From Pseudomonas putida S13.1.2 (GTDB lineage: Bacteria; Pseudomonadota; Gammaproteobacteria; Pseudomonadales; Pseudomonadaceae): a stretch of 64,000 nt of DNA. Both the position numbers and the translations under genes were made by a program. The stretch lies in the NCBI RefSeq assembly GCF_000498395.2, contig NZ_CP010979.1:6557849-6621848 (forward strand), in the 5' to 3' direction. The notes beneath the pieces were generated by a model. The model was given only the letters and a program-made list of their open reading frames with translations. It was not told the DNA's origin and ran no database searches. Positions 42,301 through 50,838 of this stretch are shown in pieces; positions within the stretch are counted from its first letter, which is position 1; every line of letters begins with the position of its first letter.

Positions 42301-43272
42301 GGCCAAGGCAAGTTCCTTGGCGAAGGCCGCGACCTGGCCGAGCTGACTGCACGCTTTGCCGCTGCCAGCCAGGCAGCACTGGCGGTGCCGCGTGATGCCA
42401 AAAGCGAACAACCGGTGCAGGCCAAAGCTTTCAGCGAAGTGAAACAGACCGCCCAGCAGAAGATTGCAGGGCTGTCGATGACCGTGTACCCGGCGCTGGT
42501 CGAAGACAACGGCACCGTGCGCGAAGGGCGCTTCTCGACCCAGGCCGAAGCCGAGTTCCAGCACCGCCGCGCGTTGCAACGGCTGTTGCTGCAGCAACTG
42601 GCCGAGCCGGCCAAGTTCCTGCGCGGCAAGCTGCCGGGGCTGACCGAGCTGGGCCTGCTGTACCGTGAAATGGGGCGGGTCGAGGCGCTGGTCGAAGACA
42701 TTCTGCTGGCCAGCCTGGACAGCTGCATCCTCGAAGGCGAACAACCACTGCCTCGTGATGGCGCGGCCCTGGCCGGGCTGGCTGAGCGCAAGCGCGGCAG
42801 CTGGGCGGAGCATGCCGAGCGCCTGGCGCGCCTGACGTTGGAGGTGCTGAAACTCTGGCATGGCCTGCAGAAGCGCTTCAAGGGCAAGATCGACCTGAGC
42901 CAGGCGGTGGCGCTGAACGACATCAAGCAGCAGCTGGGTAACCTGGTGTACCCGGGCTTTGTGCGCGAAACGCCCGCGGCTTGGTTCAAGGAGCTGCCAC
43001 GCTACCTCAAGGCGGTGGAACTGCGCCTTGAGAAGCTGGGTTCGCAAGTGCAGAAGGACCGGGTCTGGTCCGGCGAGCTAGCCAACCTGTGGGCGCAGTA
43101 CAAGGCCCGTGCCGACAAGCATGCCCAAGAGGGCAAGCGTGATGAGCAACTGGCTTTGTACCGTTGGTGGCTGGAGGAATATCGGGTGTCGTTGTTTGCC
43201 CAGCAGTTGGGGACCAAGGTGCCGATTTCCGACAAGCGATTGAGCAAACAGTGGAGTCAGGTGGAAGGCTAA
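39367..43272 (+). CDS. hrpA: ATP-dependent RNA helicase HrpA
   Basis: 1,301 residues, the normal length. Helicase motifs: I GETGSGKT (93-100), TQPRRIAARS, II DEAH (190-193), III SATIDLE, then VLATNVAETSLTVPGIRYVI and QRKGRCGRVEPG (motif VI). They are followed by the HA2/OB-fold region and the long HrpA-specific C-terminus (DUF3418). In E. coli HrpA rescues stalled or collided ribosomes and processes fimbrial mRNA. The start MTDHAIDKLLQNLDHAM is used because the 71 codons upstream read through a REP pair. No strong ribosome site is visible. Confidence 0.96.
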   Translation: MTDHAIDKLLQNLDHAMIADRHRLRRQLHELRKRPDEAKLAQWVEKVQASCAQVTARQQSVPTVRYDDNLPIAAKRDEIKKALAENQVLVIAGETGSGKTTQLPKICLELGRGSHGLIAHTQPRRIAARSVAARVAEELGTPLGGLVGYQVRFEDQSDSNTLVKLMTDGILLAETQHDRLLERYDTIIVDEAHERSLNIDFLLGYLKTLLHRRPDLKLIITSATIDLERFSKHFDNAPIIEVSGRTFPVETWYRPLTSEQDEEGNQIEDDLTVDQAILATLDELAHHERSEGKGPGDVLIFLPGEREIRDAAEILRKAQLRHTEILPLYARLSPAEQQRIFQPHTGRRVVLATNVAETSLTVPGIRYVIDTGTARISRYSYRAKVQRLPIEAVSQASANQRKGRCGRVEPGICVRLYSEEDFNSRPAFTDPEILRTNLAAVILQMLHLRLGAIDAFPFIEPPDGKAISDGFNLLQELSAVNRENQLTPIGRQLARLPVDPRLGRMLLEGARLGSLQEVLIVTSALSVQDPRERPPERQQAADQAHAQWKDVDSDFAALVNLWRGFEEQRQALTANPLRNWCRKNFLNYLRLREWRDAHRQLALICRELQLTVNKEPSDYLKMHKAILSGLLSQIGQKTEEGDYQGARQRRFWVHPSSGLGRKRPQWVMAAELVETTKLYARMVAKIEPDWIEPLAGHLVKKNHFEPHWEKKRGQVVAYEQITLYGLILVGRRPVHYGPIDPVTSRELFIREGLVGGEIQSRAKCLAANKRLLEELDELEAKARRRDILADEETLYAFYEARLPAEIHQTATFDSWYRMGSQKDANLLIMREEDVLAREASEVTAAQYPDSMQVGELRLPQSYHFEPGHPRDGVTVRVPAPLLPSLPGERLEWLVPGLLEAKCVALVRNLPKALRKNFVPVPDFVKASLARMTFGQGALPQALGQELLRMTGARVSDEAWEESVKLVEGHLRMNIEVVDGQGKFLGEGRDLAELTARFAAASQAALAVPRDAKSEQPVQAKAFSEVKQTAQQKIAGLSMTVYPALVEDNGTVREGRFSTQAEAEFQHRRALQRLLLQQLAEPAKFLRGKLPGLTELGLLYREMGRVEALVEDILLASLDSCILEGEQPLPRDGAALAGLAERKRGSWAEHAERLARLTLEVLKLWHGLQKRFKGKIDLSQAVALNDIKQQLGNLVYPGFVRETPAAWFKELPRYLKAVELRLEKLGSQVQKDRVWSGELANLWAQYKARADKHAQEGKRDEQLALYRWWLEEYRVSLFAQQLGTKVPISDKRLSKQWSQVEG

Positions 43273-43304
43273 ACTTCCACAGTTGTGGCAATATTGATGC
43301 AATT

Positions 43305-43351
43305 TGGGGCCGCCTTGCGGCCCTTCGCGGGCACGCCCGCTCCCACAGGGG
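43305..43351. repeat. Single REP unit
   Basis: One REP unit (CGGCCCTTCGCGGGCACGCC, then CGCTCCCACAGGGG) after hrpA, without an inverted partner. It could help terminate the hrpA transcript. Confidence 0.8.
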
Positions 43352-43447
43352 TGAGCGTACGCGCCTAAATTGGTACTAAAGTGCCATTAATCTGTCATAT
43401 TTCCAGCCAGCGCCCCGTGGCGATGGCCTTTGACCAGAGGAACGACC

Positions 43448-44569
43448 GTGCATAACGTCGTGATCAGCGGCACCGGCCTGTACACCCCGGCCCAGAGCAT
43501 TTCCAACGAAGAACTGGTGGCCTCCTTCAACGCCTGGTCGCAGCAGTTCAACCAGGACAACGCCGCCGCCATCGAGCGCGGTGAAGTCGAAGCGGCGCCG
43601 TTGTCCGACGCGGCGTTCATCGAAAAGGCCTCGGGCATCAAGAGCCGCTTCGTCATGGACAAGGCCGGCATCCTCGACCCCCAGCGCATGAAACCACGCT
43701 TGCCAGAGCGGTCCAACGACGAACCGTCGGTGCTCTGCGAAATGGCCGTGGCCGCTGCCCGCCAGGCCCTGGAGCGCGCCGGCCGCACGGCTGCGGATGT
43801 CGACGGGGTAATCGTCGCCTGCTCCAACTTGCAGCGCCCGTACCCGGCGATTGCCATCGAAGTGCAGCAGGCGCTGGGCATCCAGGGCTTTGCCTTCGAC
43901 ATGAACGTGGCCTGCTCGTCCGCCACCTTCGGCATCCAGACCGCCGCCAACAGCGTGGCCCTGGGCCAGGCGCGCGCGGTGCTGATGGTCAACCCGGAGG
44001 TGTGCACCGGCCACCTGAACTTCCGCGACCGTGACAGCCACTTCATTTTCGGTGATGCCGCTACCGCGGTACTGATCGAGCGTGCCGACCAGGCCACCTC
44101 GGCGCACCAGTTCGACATCGTCAGCAGCAAGCTGTGGACCGAGTTCTCCAACAACATCCGCAACAACTTCGGCTTCCTCAACCGTGCGGCGGAAGAGGGC
44201 GAAGGCGCAGCGGACAAGCTGTTCATCCAGGAAGGCCGCAAGGTGTTCCGCGAGGTGTGCCCGAAAGTGGCCGAGCTGATCGGTGAGCACCTGCAGGAAA
44301 ACGGCCTGCAATCGAGCGATGTGAAGCGCTTCTGGCTGCACCAGGCGAACCTCAGCATGAACCACCTGATCGTCAAGAAGCTGCTGGGGCGTGAAGTGGC
44401 CGAGGAAGATGCACCGGTCATTCTCGACCGTTATGCCAACACCAGTTCGGCGGGTTCGGTGATTGCCTTCCACCTGTACCAGGATGACCTGGCCAAGGGC
44501 TCGTTGGGCGTGTTGAGCTCGTTTGGTGCGGGGTATTCGATTGGTAGCGTGATTCTGCGCAAGCGCTGA
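43448..44569 (+). CDS. Beta-ketoacyl-ACP synthase III (FabH-like)
   Basis: 373 residues with the thiolase fold and FabH triad: Cys about 156 in NVACSSATFG, His about 298 in WLHQANLSMN, Asn about 331 in NTSSAGSV. It begins at a GTG (HNVVISGTGLYTP) with AGAGGAA upstream. It is longer than E. coli FabH (317). It resembles P. aeruginosa PA3286 and the second FabH of P. putida. Those condense acyl-CoA from beta-oxidation with malonyl-ACP, linking degradation to synthesis. It is monocistronic, between REP elements. Confidence 0.88.
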   Translation: MHNVVISGTGLYTPAQSISNEELVASFNAWSQQFNQDNAAAIERGEVEAAPLSDAAFIEKASGIKSRFVMDKAGILDPQRMKPRLPERSNDEPSVLCEMAVAAARQALERAGRTAADVDGVIVACSNLQRPYPAIAIEVQQALGIQGFAFDMNVACSSATFGIQTAANSVALGQARAVLMVNPEVCTGHLNFRDRDSHFIFGDAATAVLIERADQATSAHQFDIVSSKLWTEFSNNIRNNFGFLNRAAEEGEGAADKLFIQEGRKVFREVCPKVAELIGEHLQENGLQSSDVKRFWLHQANLSMNHLIVKKLLGREVAEEDAPVILDRYANTSSAGSVIAFHLYQDDLAKGSLGVLSSFGAGYSIGSVILRKR

Positions 44570-44580
44570 TTTATCAGGCG

Positions 44581-44699
44581 CCTGTAACGGCCTCTTCGCG
44601 GGCTCGCCCGCTCCCACAGGTACAGCATAGTTCTCAAGGTCTGTGGTGATCCTGTGGGAGCGGGCAGGCCCGCGAAGGGGCCGGCGCATTCGCACAGGC
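44581..44699. repeat. REP pair (BIME)
   Basis: Inverted REP units with cores GCGGGCTCGCCCGC and GCGGGCAGGCCCGC, between the convergent ketosynthase and porin genes. Confidence 0.88.
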
Positions 44700-44700
44700 A

Positions 44701-44738
44701 AAAAAGAGGGAAACGCCGGATGGGGTCGGCGTTTCCCG
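44701..44738 (-). terminator. Rho-independent terminator of the porin gene
   Basis: A perfect 10-bp stem, GGGAAACGCC 44,709-44,718 and GGCGTTTCCC 44,729-44,738, with a 10-nt loop. On the minus strand it is followed by TCTTTTTT. It lies 28 nt after the porin stop. Confidence 0.9.
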
Positions 44739-44766
44739 CTTCAGCGTGAAGCAGAGAGGTTGCCGC

Positions 44767-46011
44767 TTAGAACTTGGCTTCCAGGTCCACCTGCAGGGTG
44801 TCGACGTCAGCATTGCTGTTCGGCAGCTGCGACAGATCTGTCTTGGCCATCAGGTAGGCAGCACCCAGGGAGAAGTTCTTGTCGATCTCGTAACCGACCT
44901 TGAACTTGTGACCACGCGAACCGGTGAAGCCGTTGCCAAAGTCCGAATCGGTGAACAGGCTGACCACCGCGTTACGCTGCACATCGCGGTAGTTGTAGTC
45001 CAGGCTCCAGGCTCCCACCTTGGTTTTCAAACCAGCCAGCCAGGCTTGATCTTCGCCATCGGTGCTCTCGGTATTCTTCACGTACTGACCATAGGCCGAC
45101 AATGGAATGGCCAAGCCGGTGAAATCGATCTGGCCAAAGCCTTCCACCAGATTGAACTCGTTGGTGGTGTTGCCGAACGACTGCAGGATGGCTGCTTCCT
45201 TGTCGTTGTCGTAACCATAGATGCTGGCACCCACGGTGAGCTTGAGCACGTCAGCCGGGGCGAACTTGGCGCCCAACTGGCCGTGGTAAACCTGCGCATC
45301 GTGCTTGTACTGGACACCATCACCATCGACGTTGTCTTTCAGGGTGTACTGACCGGCGCTGGCAAAGACTTCGGCTCCGCCCAGGTCAGCCTTGTAAGTG
45401 GCAGCCACACCTTCCGGGTTGATGTCGCTATCCCAGATGATGTCGCCCATGCTTACCCAAGGCTGTGGCATCTTGCCGCCAATAAGGTGCAGGTTAGGGA
45501 CTGCAGTAGGGTGCCAGTCGAGGTAGGCGAGGTCGACCCACAGCGACTTCTTGTCAAAGTAGTTGTCGAGGCTCTGGTTGGTCGAGCGCCGGTCGGCGCT
45601 GCTGCCGGTGGCTATACGAACGCCGGCGTCGACCTGCGGGTTGATCTCGCTGTAGAAGCCGACACGGGCACGCACTCGCTGGCGGTCCTGGTTGCCGCTG
45701 CTGCTGTTCGGGTCATCGACGTTGACGTCTTCGTAACGCAGGCGCACGTCACCCTTGATCTGGGTCTTGGCGGCCCATGCCACTTTTTGTTCAAACGAGC
45801 TCATGCGTTCGGACTGAGCTTTCTGGTCGGCCTTTTCCTTGGTTTCTTTTGCCAGGTCGCCCTGCAGTTCGTTGTACTGCGCCTGATTGATCGAGCCGTT
45901 GGCGCGGAGCATTTCGAGCAGCTTGGCGTCGACAGCAGCACTGGCCGGGGCGCTCAGAGCCAGCATCATGCCGGTGAGGCTTACTCCGGTAAGTGTAGAA
46001 ACAAGACGCAT
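44767..46011 (-). CDS. Putative outer-membrane porin
   Basis: 414 residues. A signal peptide (MRLVSTLTGVSLTGMMLALS, cleavage after APASA) is followed by a short helical segment with a coiled-coil-like charged run (LQGDLAKETKEKADQKAQSE). A beta-barrel then runs to a C-terminal Phe (LQVDLEAKF). This is the layout of the Pseudomonas putative-porin family (Porin_5-like), and differs from OprD. A GGGAGAA site precedes the ATG. Its substrate is unknown. The strong terminator and codon use suggest high expression. Confidence 0.85.
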   Translation of the reverse strand: MRLVSTLTGVSLTGMMLALSAPASAAVDAKLLEMLRANGSINQAQYNELQGDLAKETKEKADQKAQSERMSSFEQKVAWAAKTQIKGDVRLRYEDVNVDDPNSSSGNQDRQRVRARVGFYSEINPQVDAGVRIATGSSADRRSTNQSLDNYFDKKSLWVDLAYLDWHPTAVPNLHLIGGKMPQPWVSMGDIIWDSDINPEGVAATYKADLGGAEVFASAGQYTLKDNVDGDGVQYKHDAQVYHGQLGAKFAPADVLKLTVGASIYGYDNDKEAAILQSFGNTTNEFNLVEGFGQIDFTGLAIPLSAYGQYVKNTESTDGEDQAWLAGLKTKVGAWSLDYNYRDVQRNAVVSLFTDSDFGNGFTGSRGHKFKVGYEIDKNFSLGAAYLMAKTDLSQLPNSNADVDTLQVDLEAKF

Positions 46012-46273
46012 AAGGTTCTCCCTACTGAAAAAAATGGGGGAGGCTCAAGCGCCTGCCCCTGCGTTGGCATGTCTTCGGAAAGGGCCTGAATAGACAGGTT
46101 CTGGGGTTCCGGAAAACAGGCGCAAGTATTGCGGGGGCCAATGACAGATTAATGTCTAATTAGTGGCACTGCTGTTAAGTAATTGAGAATAAAAGGATCA
46201 GCCCGGCGTTCGTCATTTGAGTGCCGAGCGTTCCTTGGGGATACTGAACGCCTTCAGACAGCGAGCCGAAACC

Positions 46274-47401
46274 GTGACCAGCCTGTATAGCCTTGCCCAT
46301 TTGCGTGATCTTCCGGCGGCCACCTGGGATGCCCTGGTGCCGGCGGGCCAACCTTTCCTGCGCCATGCCTTCCTCAGCGCGATGGAAGACAGCGGCAGTG
46401 TGCAGCGCAACACAGGCTGGGCCGCCGAGCACCTGGTGCTGGAGCGTGACGGGCAGGTGCGGGCACTGTTGCCGGCGTACCGCAAGTGGCATTCGTTTGG
46501 CGAGTATGTGTTCGATCATGGCTGGGCCGATGCCTGTGAGCGGGCCGGCATTGCCTACTACCCAAAGCTGCTCGGCGCCGTGCCGTTCAGCCCGGTCAGC
46601 GGCCCACGCCTGCTGGCGGCCGACCCGGCTGACGGTTTATTGATGCTGCAGGCCCTGCCGGAGTATCTGGGCAAGGGTGGGCTTTCCGGTGCGCACATCA
46701 ACTTCACCGACCCGGCGCTGGACGCGCAGTTGGCGGGCCTGCCAGGGTGGATGGAGCGCCTGGGTTGCCAGTTTCACTGGCAAAACCGGGGGTACCGCGA
46801 CTTTCAGGATTTTCTCGACAGCCTGAGCTCTCGCAAGCGCAAGCAGATGCGCAAGGAGCGTGAGCAGGTGGCGGGGCAGGGCATCGAATTCCGGTGGTAC
46901 CGCGGTGATGAACTGGACGAGGCACAGTGGGATTTCGTCTTTTTGTGTTATGCCAACACCTATGCGGTGCGCCGACGCGCGCCTTACCTGACACGCGAGT
47001 TTTTCAGCCTGCTGGCCGAACGCATGCCCGAGGCGCTGCGTGTGGTCATGGCCCGCCAGGGTGGGCGTGATGTGGCGATGGCCTTGAGCCTGGTGGGGGG
47101 CGACAGCCTGTTTGGCCGCTACTGGGGGTGCCTGGATGAATTCGACCGGCTGCATTTCGAAACGTGTTTTTACCAGGGCATGGACTTTGCCATTGCCGAG
47201 GGTTACCAGCGTTTCGATGCCGGGGCGCAGGGCGAGCATAAGCTGATACGCGGGTTTGAACCGGTGTTGACGCGGTCCTGGCATTATCTGCTACACCCGG
47301 GGTTGCGGCGGGCGGTGGAGGATTTTCTGCTGCAGGAGCGGGAAGGGGTCAAGGGGTATGCCGAGGAGGCGCGGGGAATGTTGCCCTACCGCCGGGACTG
47401 A
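46274..47401 (+). CDS. FemAB-like/GNAT-fold protein (PF04339 type)
   Basis: 375 residues from a GTG at 46,274 (TSLYSLAHLRDLPAATWDAL). The frame is open 19 codons further to a TTG, but no ribosome site supports that. Blocks AHINFTDPALD, FHWQNRGYRDFQDFLDSLSS followed by RKRKQMRKER, and GRYWGCLDEFDRLHFETCFY then QGMDFAIAEG mark the family once called DUF482. It has a double GNAT fold and is related to peptidoglycan-interpeptide transferases. The actual acceptor is unknown. Confidence 0.82.
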   Translation: MTSLYSLAHLRDLPAATWDALVPAGQPFLRHAFLSAMEDSGSVQRNTGWAAEHLVLERDGQVRALLPAYRKWHSFGEYVFDHGWADACERAGIAYYPKLLGAVPFSPVSGPRLLAADPADGLLMLQALPEYLGKGGLSGAHINFTDPALDAQLAGLPGWMERLGCQFHWQNRGYRDFQDFLDSLSSRKRKQMRKEREQVAGQGIEFRWYRGDELDEAQWDFVFLCYANTYAVRRRAPYLTREFFSLLAERMPEALRVVMARQGGRDVAMALSLVGGDSLFGRYWGCLDEFDRLHFETCFYQGMDFAIAEGYQRFDAGAQGEHKLIRGFEPVLTRSWHYLLHPGLRRAVEDFLLQEREGVKGYAEEARGMLPYRRD

Positions 47402-47424
47402 TGCGTCTTCGGCTGCAGCGCGAT

Positions 47425-47546
47425 CCCTGTAGGAGCGGCCTTGTGTCGCGAAAGGGCCGCAAAGCGGCCCCGGCAATTATTGCTGCGAAGCTGAAGACCT
47501 GGGGCTGCTGCGCAGCCCTTTCGCGACACAAGGCCGCTCCTACAAG
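47425..47546. repeat. REP pair of the TGTAGGAGCGG class, both arms intact
   Basis: Inverted units CCCTGTAGGAGCGGCCTTGT and its complement AAGGCCGCTCCTACAAG, with inner GGGCCGCAAAGCGGCCCC-like arms. The left arm carries the full 13-nt match to the IS guide; the right arm differs in its last bases. It lies between convergent genes. Confidence 0.9.
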
Positions 47547-47565
47547 AAACGCGCCGTAGCGCAGA

Positions 47566-49398
47566 TCAGTCGACCCCGACAAAGCCCCCGGTCTGGTGGT
47601 GCCACAACCGGGCATACAACCCTTGTTGCTCCAGCAACTCAGCATGGCTGCCACTTTCGACAATCCGGCCCTTGTCCAGCACCACCAGCCGGTCCATCCG
47701 TGCAATGGTCGACAGCCGGTGGGCAATGGCGATCACCGTCTTGCCCTGCATCAGCGTCTCCAGGCTTTCCTGAATGGCTGCCTCCACCTCCGAATCCAGC
47801 GCCGAAGTGGCTTCGTCCATGATCAGGATCGGCGCATTCTTCAACAGCACCCGGGCAATGGCAATGCGCTGGCGCTGGCCGCCCGACAACTTGACCCCAC
47901 GCTCACCCACATGGGCATCGAAGCCGGTGCGCCCCTGGGCGTCCGACAGTTGCGGGATGAACTCGTCGGCGCGGGCGCGGCGAACCGCCTCGTGCAACTC
48001 AGCCTCGCTGGCATCGGGGCGGCCGTACAGCAGGTTGTCGCGGATCGAGCGGTGCAGCAACGAGGTGTCCTGGGTGATCATGCCGATCTGTGCGCGCAGG
48101 CTGGCCTGGCTGACTTCGGCAATGTTCTGGCCATCGATGAGGATGCGCCCGCCCTGCACGTCATACAGGCGCAGCAGCAGGTTGACCAAGGTCGACTTGC
48201 CCGCCCCGGAAGGGCCGATCAGGCCGATTTTCTCGCCCGGGCGAATGTTCAGGTCGAGCCCTTCGATCACATTGGCAGCCTTGCCATAGTGAAAGTCGAC
48301 ATCATCGAAATGCACCGCGCCGCGGCTGACCTTGAGCGCCGGCGCGTTGGGCGGGTCGGTGACGGTAACCGGCTGGGCGATGGTCTGCAGGCCGTCCTGG
48401 ACCATGCCGATATTCTCGAAGATGCCGTTGACCACCCACATGATCCAGCCCGACATGTTGACGATGCGGATCACCAGGCCGGTGGCCAGGGCGATGGCGC
48501 CAACGGTGATCAGCGACTGGCTCCACAGCCACAGCGCCAGGCCCGTGGTGGTGACCACCAGCAGGCCGTTGAGGGTGGTGATGACCACGTCCATGCTGGT
48601 AATTACCCGCGAGGCCAGCTGGGTTTTCTCGGTTTGCTCGCGGATCGCCTCACGTGCGTACTGCTGCTCGTAGTCGGTGTGGGCGAACAGCTTCAGCGTC
48701 GCGATGTTGGTATAGCCGTCGACGATACGCCCCATGAGCTTGGAGCGAGCGTCGGACGAGATCACCGAGCGCTCCTTTACCCGTGGCACAAAGTAGAACA
48801 GCGCGGCGATGTAGCCGGCGATCCAGACCAGCAGCGGCAGCATCAGGCGCCAGTCGGCCTCGGCGAACAGCACCAGCGAAGTGATGGCGTAGATCAGCAC
48901 GTGCCACAGCGCGTCCACCGCCTGCACGGCAGAATCACGCAGCGAGTTGCCGGTCTGCATGATGCGCTGGGCAATGCGCCCGGCGAAGTCGCTCTGGAAG
49001 AAGTTAAGGCTCTGCTTGAGCACATACGAGTGGTTTTGCCAGCGGATCAGGCTGGTCATGCCAGGGTTGATGGTCTGGTGTACCAGCAGGTCGTGCAGGC
49101 CGAAAAACAACGGCCGCAGCAGCAGGATCACCACCAGCATCCAGATCAGTTCACCGCTGTGCTCGCTGAAGAAGCTGGCATTGGGCGTGCCCTGGGCCAG
49201 GTCGATGATGCGGCTGAGGTAGCTGAACATCGCCACCTCGATCAGCGAGGCGAACAGGCCGACCACTAACAGGGCGAGGAAGCTGGGCCAGACCTGGCGC
49301 AGGTAATACAGGTAGAACGGCCACACGGTGGTGGGGGGCGATTCACTGGGTGCTTCGCGAAAGATATCGATCAGCTGTTCAAAACGACGGTACAGCAT
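47566..49398 (-). CDS. ABC exporter, fused membrane and ATPase domains
   Basis: 610 residues. A transmembrane domain with six helices spans about 25-320 and the nucleotide-binding domain about 350-600. The latter has Walker A GPSGAGKST, signature LSGGQRQR, Walker B ILIMDEATSALD, and the switch His in IAIAHRLSTIA. It is of the MsbA/multidrug type and works as a homodimer. The ATG at 49,398, 11 nt after AGGAG, is preferred to a GTG four codons earlier that overlaps the ribosome site. The substrate is unknown. Confidence 0.9.
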   Translation of the reverse strand: MLYRRFEQLIDIFREAPSESPPTTVWPFYLYYLRQVWPSFLALLVVGLFASLIEVAMFSYLSRIIDLAQGTPNASFFSEHSGELIWMLVVILLLRPLFFGLHDLLVHQTINPGMTSLIRWQNHSYVLKQSLNFFQSDFAGRIAQRIMQTGNSLRDSAVQAVDALWHVLIYAITSLVLFAEADWRLMLPLLVWIAGYIAALFYFVPRVKERSVISSDARSKLMGRIVDGYTNIATLKLFAHTDYEQQYAREAIREQTEKTQLASRVITSMDVVITTLNGLLVVTTTGLALWLWSQSLITVGAIALATGLVIRIVNMSGWIMWVVNGIFENIGMVQDGLQTIAQPVTVTDPPNAPALKVSRGAVHFDDVDFHYGKAANVIEGLDLNIRPGEKIGLIGPSGAGKSTLVNLLLRLYDVQGGRILIDGQNIAEVSQASLRAQIGMITQDTSLLHRSIRDNLLYGRPDASEAELHEAVRRARADEFIPQLSDAQGRTGFDAHVGERGVKLSGGQRQRIAIARVLLKNAPILIMDEATSALDSEVEAAIQESLETLMQGKTVIAIAHRLSTIARMDRLVVLDKGRIVESGSHAELLEQQGLYARLWHHQTGGFVGVD

Positions 49399-49461
49399 GG
49401 GTAACGACACTCCTGTTCCATCCGGCCCTCAGGCGGTTGCACGTCCCTGTGCAGCCTGCGG

Positions 49462-50019
49462 TCAGTCGATGCGTTTGGCCGACTTGATGTAGACCGGGTC
49501 GGCCGGTACATCACGCATGCCTTTTTTGATGGTGGTGGGCGAGTTGACGATCTGGTCGACCACTTCCATGCCCTTGGTCACCTTGCCGAACACGGCGTAG
49601 CCACGGTCTCGGCCCGGGTTGAGGAAGTCGTTGTCGGCCACGTTGATGAAGAACTGGCTGGTGGCCGAGTTCGGGTCGGAGGTGCGCGCCATCGACAAGG
49701 TGCCGCGGGTGTTCAGCAGGCCGTTGCTGGCCTCGTTCTTGATCGGGTCCTTGGTGTTCTTCTGTACCATCTGGTCAGTAAAGCCGCCGCCCTGGACCAT
49801 GAAGCCGGGAATCACGCGGTGGAAGATGGTGTTGTTGTAGAAGCCGCTGTCGACGTACTCGAGGAAGTTCTTGGTACTGATCGGCGCCTTCTCGGCGTTC
49901 AGCTCGATTTCAACCTGGCCGAAGCTGGTGTCGAGCATGACGTGCGGGGTCTTGTCGGAGGCCATGACGCTGGTGGCGAAGGCGACCGAGCAGGCGGTGA
50001 GCAGGAGTTTTTTCAGCAT
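49462..50019 (-). CDS. ppiA: Periplasmic peptidyl-prolyl cis-trans isomerase (cyclophilin A)
   Basis: 185 residues with a signal peptide (MLKKLLLTACSVAFATSVMA) and a complete cyclophilin domain: FHRVIPGFMVQGGG (catalytic Arg), ARTSDPNSATSQFFINVADN, and YAVFGKVTKGMEVV. It speeds proline isomerisation during folding in the periplasm. Its first 7 nt overlap the end of the hydrolase gene, so both belong to one transcript. Confidence 0.93.
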   Translation of the reverse strand: MLKKLLLTACSVAFATSVMASDKTPHVMLDTSFGQVEIELNAEKAPISTKNFLEYVDSGFYNNTIFHRVIPGFMVQGGGFTDQMVQKNTKDPIKNEASNGLLNTRGTLSMARTSDPNSATSQFFINVADNDFLNPGRDRGYAVFGKVTKGMEVVDQIVNSPTTIKKGMRDVPADPVYIKSAKRID

Positions 50020-50825
50020 GGGCTCAAAGATCCTTGAGAGGTGGAAGCGGCTGCAAGGAACTGCAGCAGGGTCTGGTTGAAGACCTCGGGTTGATCGAGT
50101 GGCGTAGCGTGCCGGGAATCGTCGACGACGACCAGCCTGGCGTTGGGCATCAGGGCCACGTAACGCTCTTTCAGTTGTATCGGGGTGTAATCGTGGTCGG
50201 CGGCGATCACCAGGGTAGGACAGTGGATCTGCCCGATGCGTTCCTGCACGCCCCAGTCGACGATGGCGTCGAAGCTCTTGAGGTAGGCGCGCTTGTCGTT
50301 GCGTGCCCAGCGCTGGGCCATCTTCTGCCGCAGGTCTGCTTGATGGGGCTTGGGGAACAGGCGCTCGGCCAGGCCCTTGCCGACGGTTTCGACACTGAGC
50401 AGGCGCGCCAGGCCCCAGCGCTTGAGCCACCAGGCCCAGTCACTGCGGGTGCGGCGCTTGACCTCGGGGGCGCTGTTGACGATGCACAGGCTGCGCAGCC
50501 ACTGCGGGTGGTCGACCGCGAACTGAAAGCCCACCATGCCGCCCATGGACAGGCCAACGAAGTGCACCGGGCCTGTGTGCAGGTGTTCGAGCAGGGCCAG
50601 CAGGTCAGCACTGAAGGTGGCGATCTGGTAACCGTCGCGCGGCTTGTCGGAGCGGCCGTGGCCGCGGATGTCCATGAGGATCACCCGGTAATGACGGCTG
50701 AGCACCGGCACCTGCAACTCCCAGTCCTGGCAGCTGGAGCCCAGCCCGTGCAGCAACACCAAGGGTTCGCCCTGGCCATATTCCTCGTAATGCAGTGCGC
50801 ATCCTTCGTGTTCGAAATAGGCCAT
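50013..50825 (-). CDS. Alpha/beta-fold hydrolase
   Basis: 270 residues. The nucleophile is in VGLSMGGMVGF, the Asp in AADHDYTP and the His in DDSRHATPLDQP; the oxyanion segment is LLHGLGSSCQDW. It is close in pattern to 3-oxoadipate enol-lactonase-like and BioH-like esterases. The ATG at 50,825 is used; upstream in-frame codons lie in the LysR gene. It lies between a LysR gene (13 nt upstream) and ppiA (7-nt overlap). The physiological substrate is not known. Confidence 0.85.
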   Translation of the reverse strand: MAYFEHEGCALHYEEYGQGEPLVLLHGLGSSCQDWELQVPVLSRHYRVILMDIRGHGRSDKPRDGYQIATFSADLLALLEHLHTGPVHFVGLSMGGMVGFQFAVDHPQWLRSLCIVNSAPEVKRRTRSDWAWWLKRWGLARLLSVETVGKGLAERLFPKPHQADLRQKMAQRWARNDKRAYLKSFDAIVDWGVQERIGQIHCPTLVIAADHDYTPIQLKERYVALMPNARLVVVDDSRHATPLDQPEVFNQTLLQFLAAASTSQGSLSPC

Positions 50826-50838
50826 GGGCGCGGTCCTC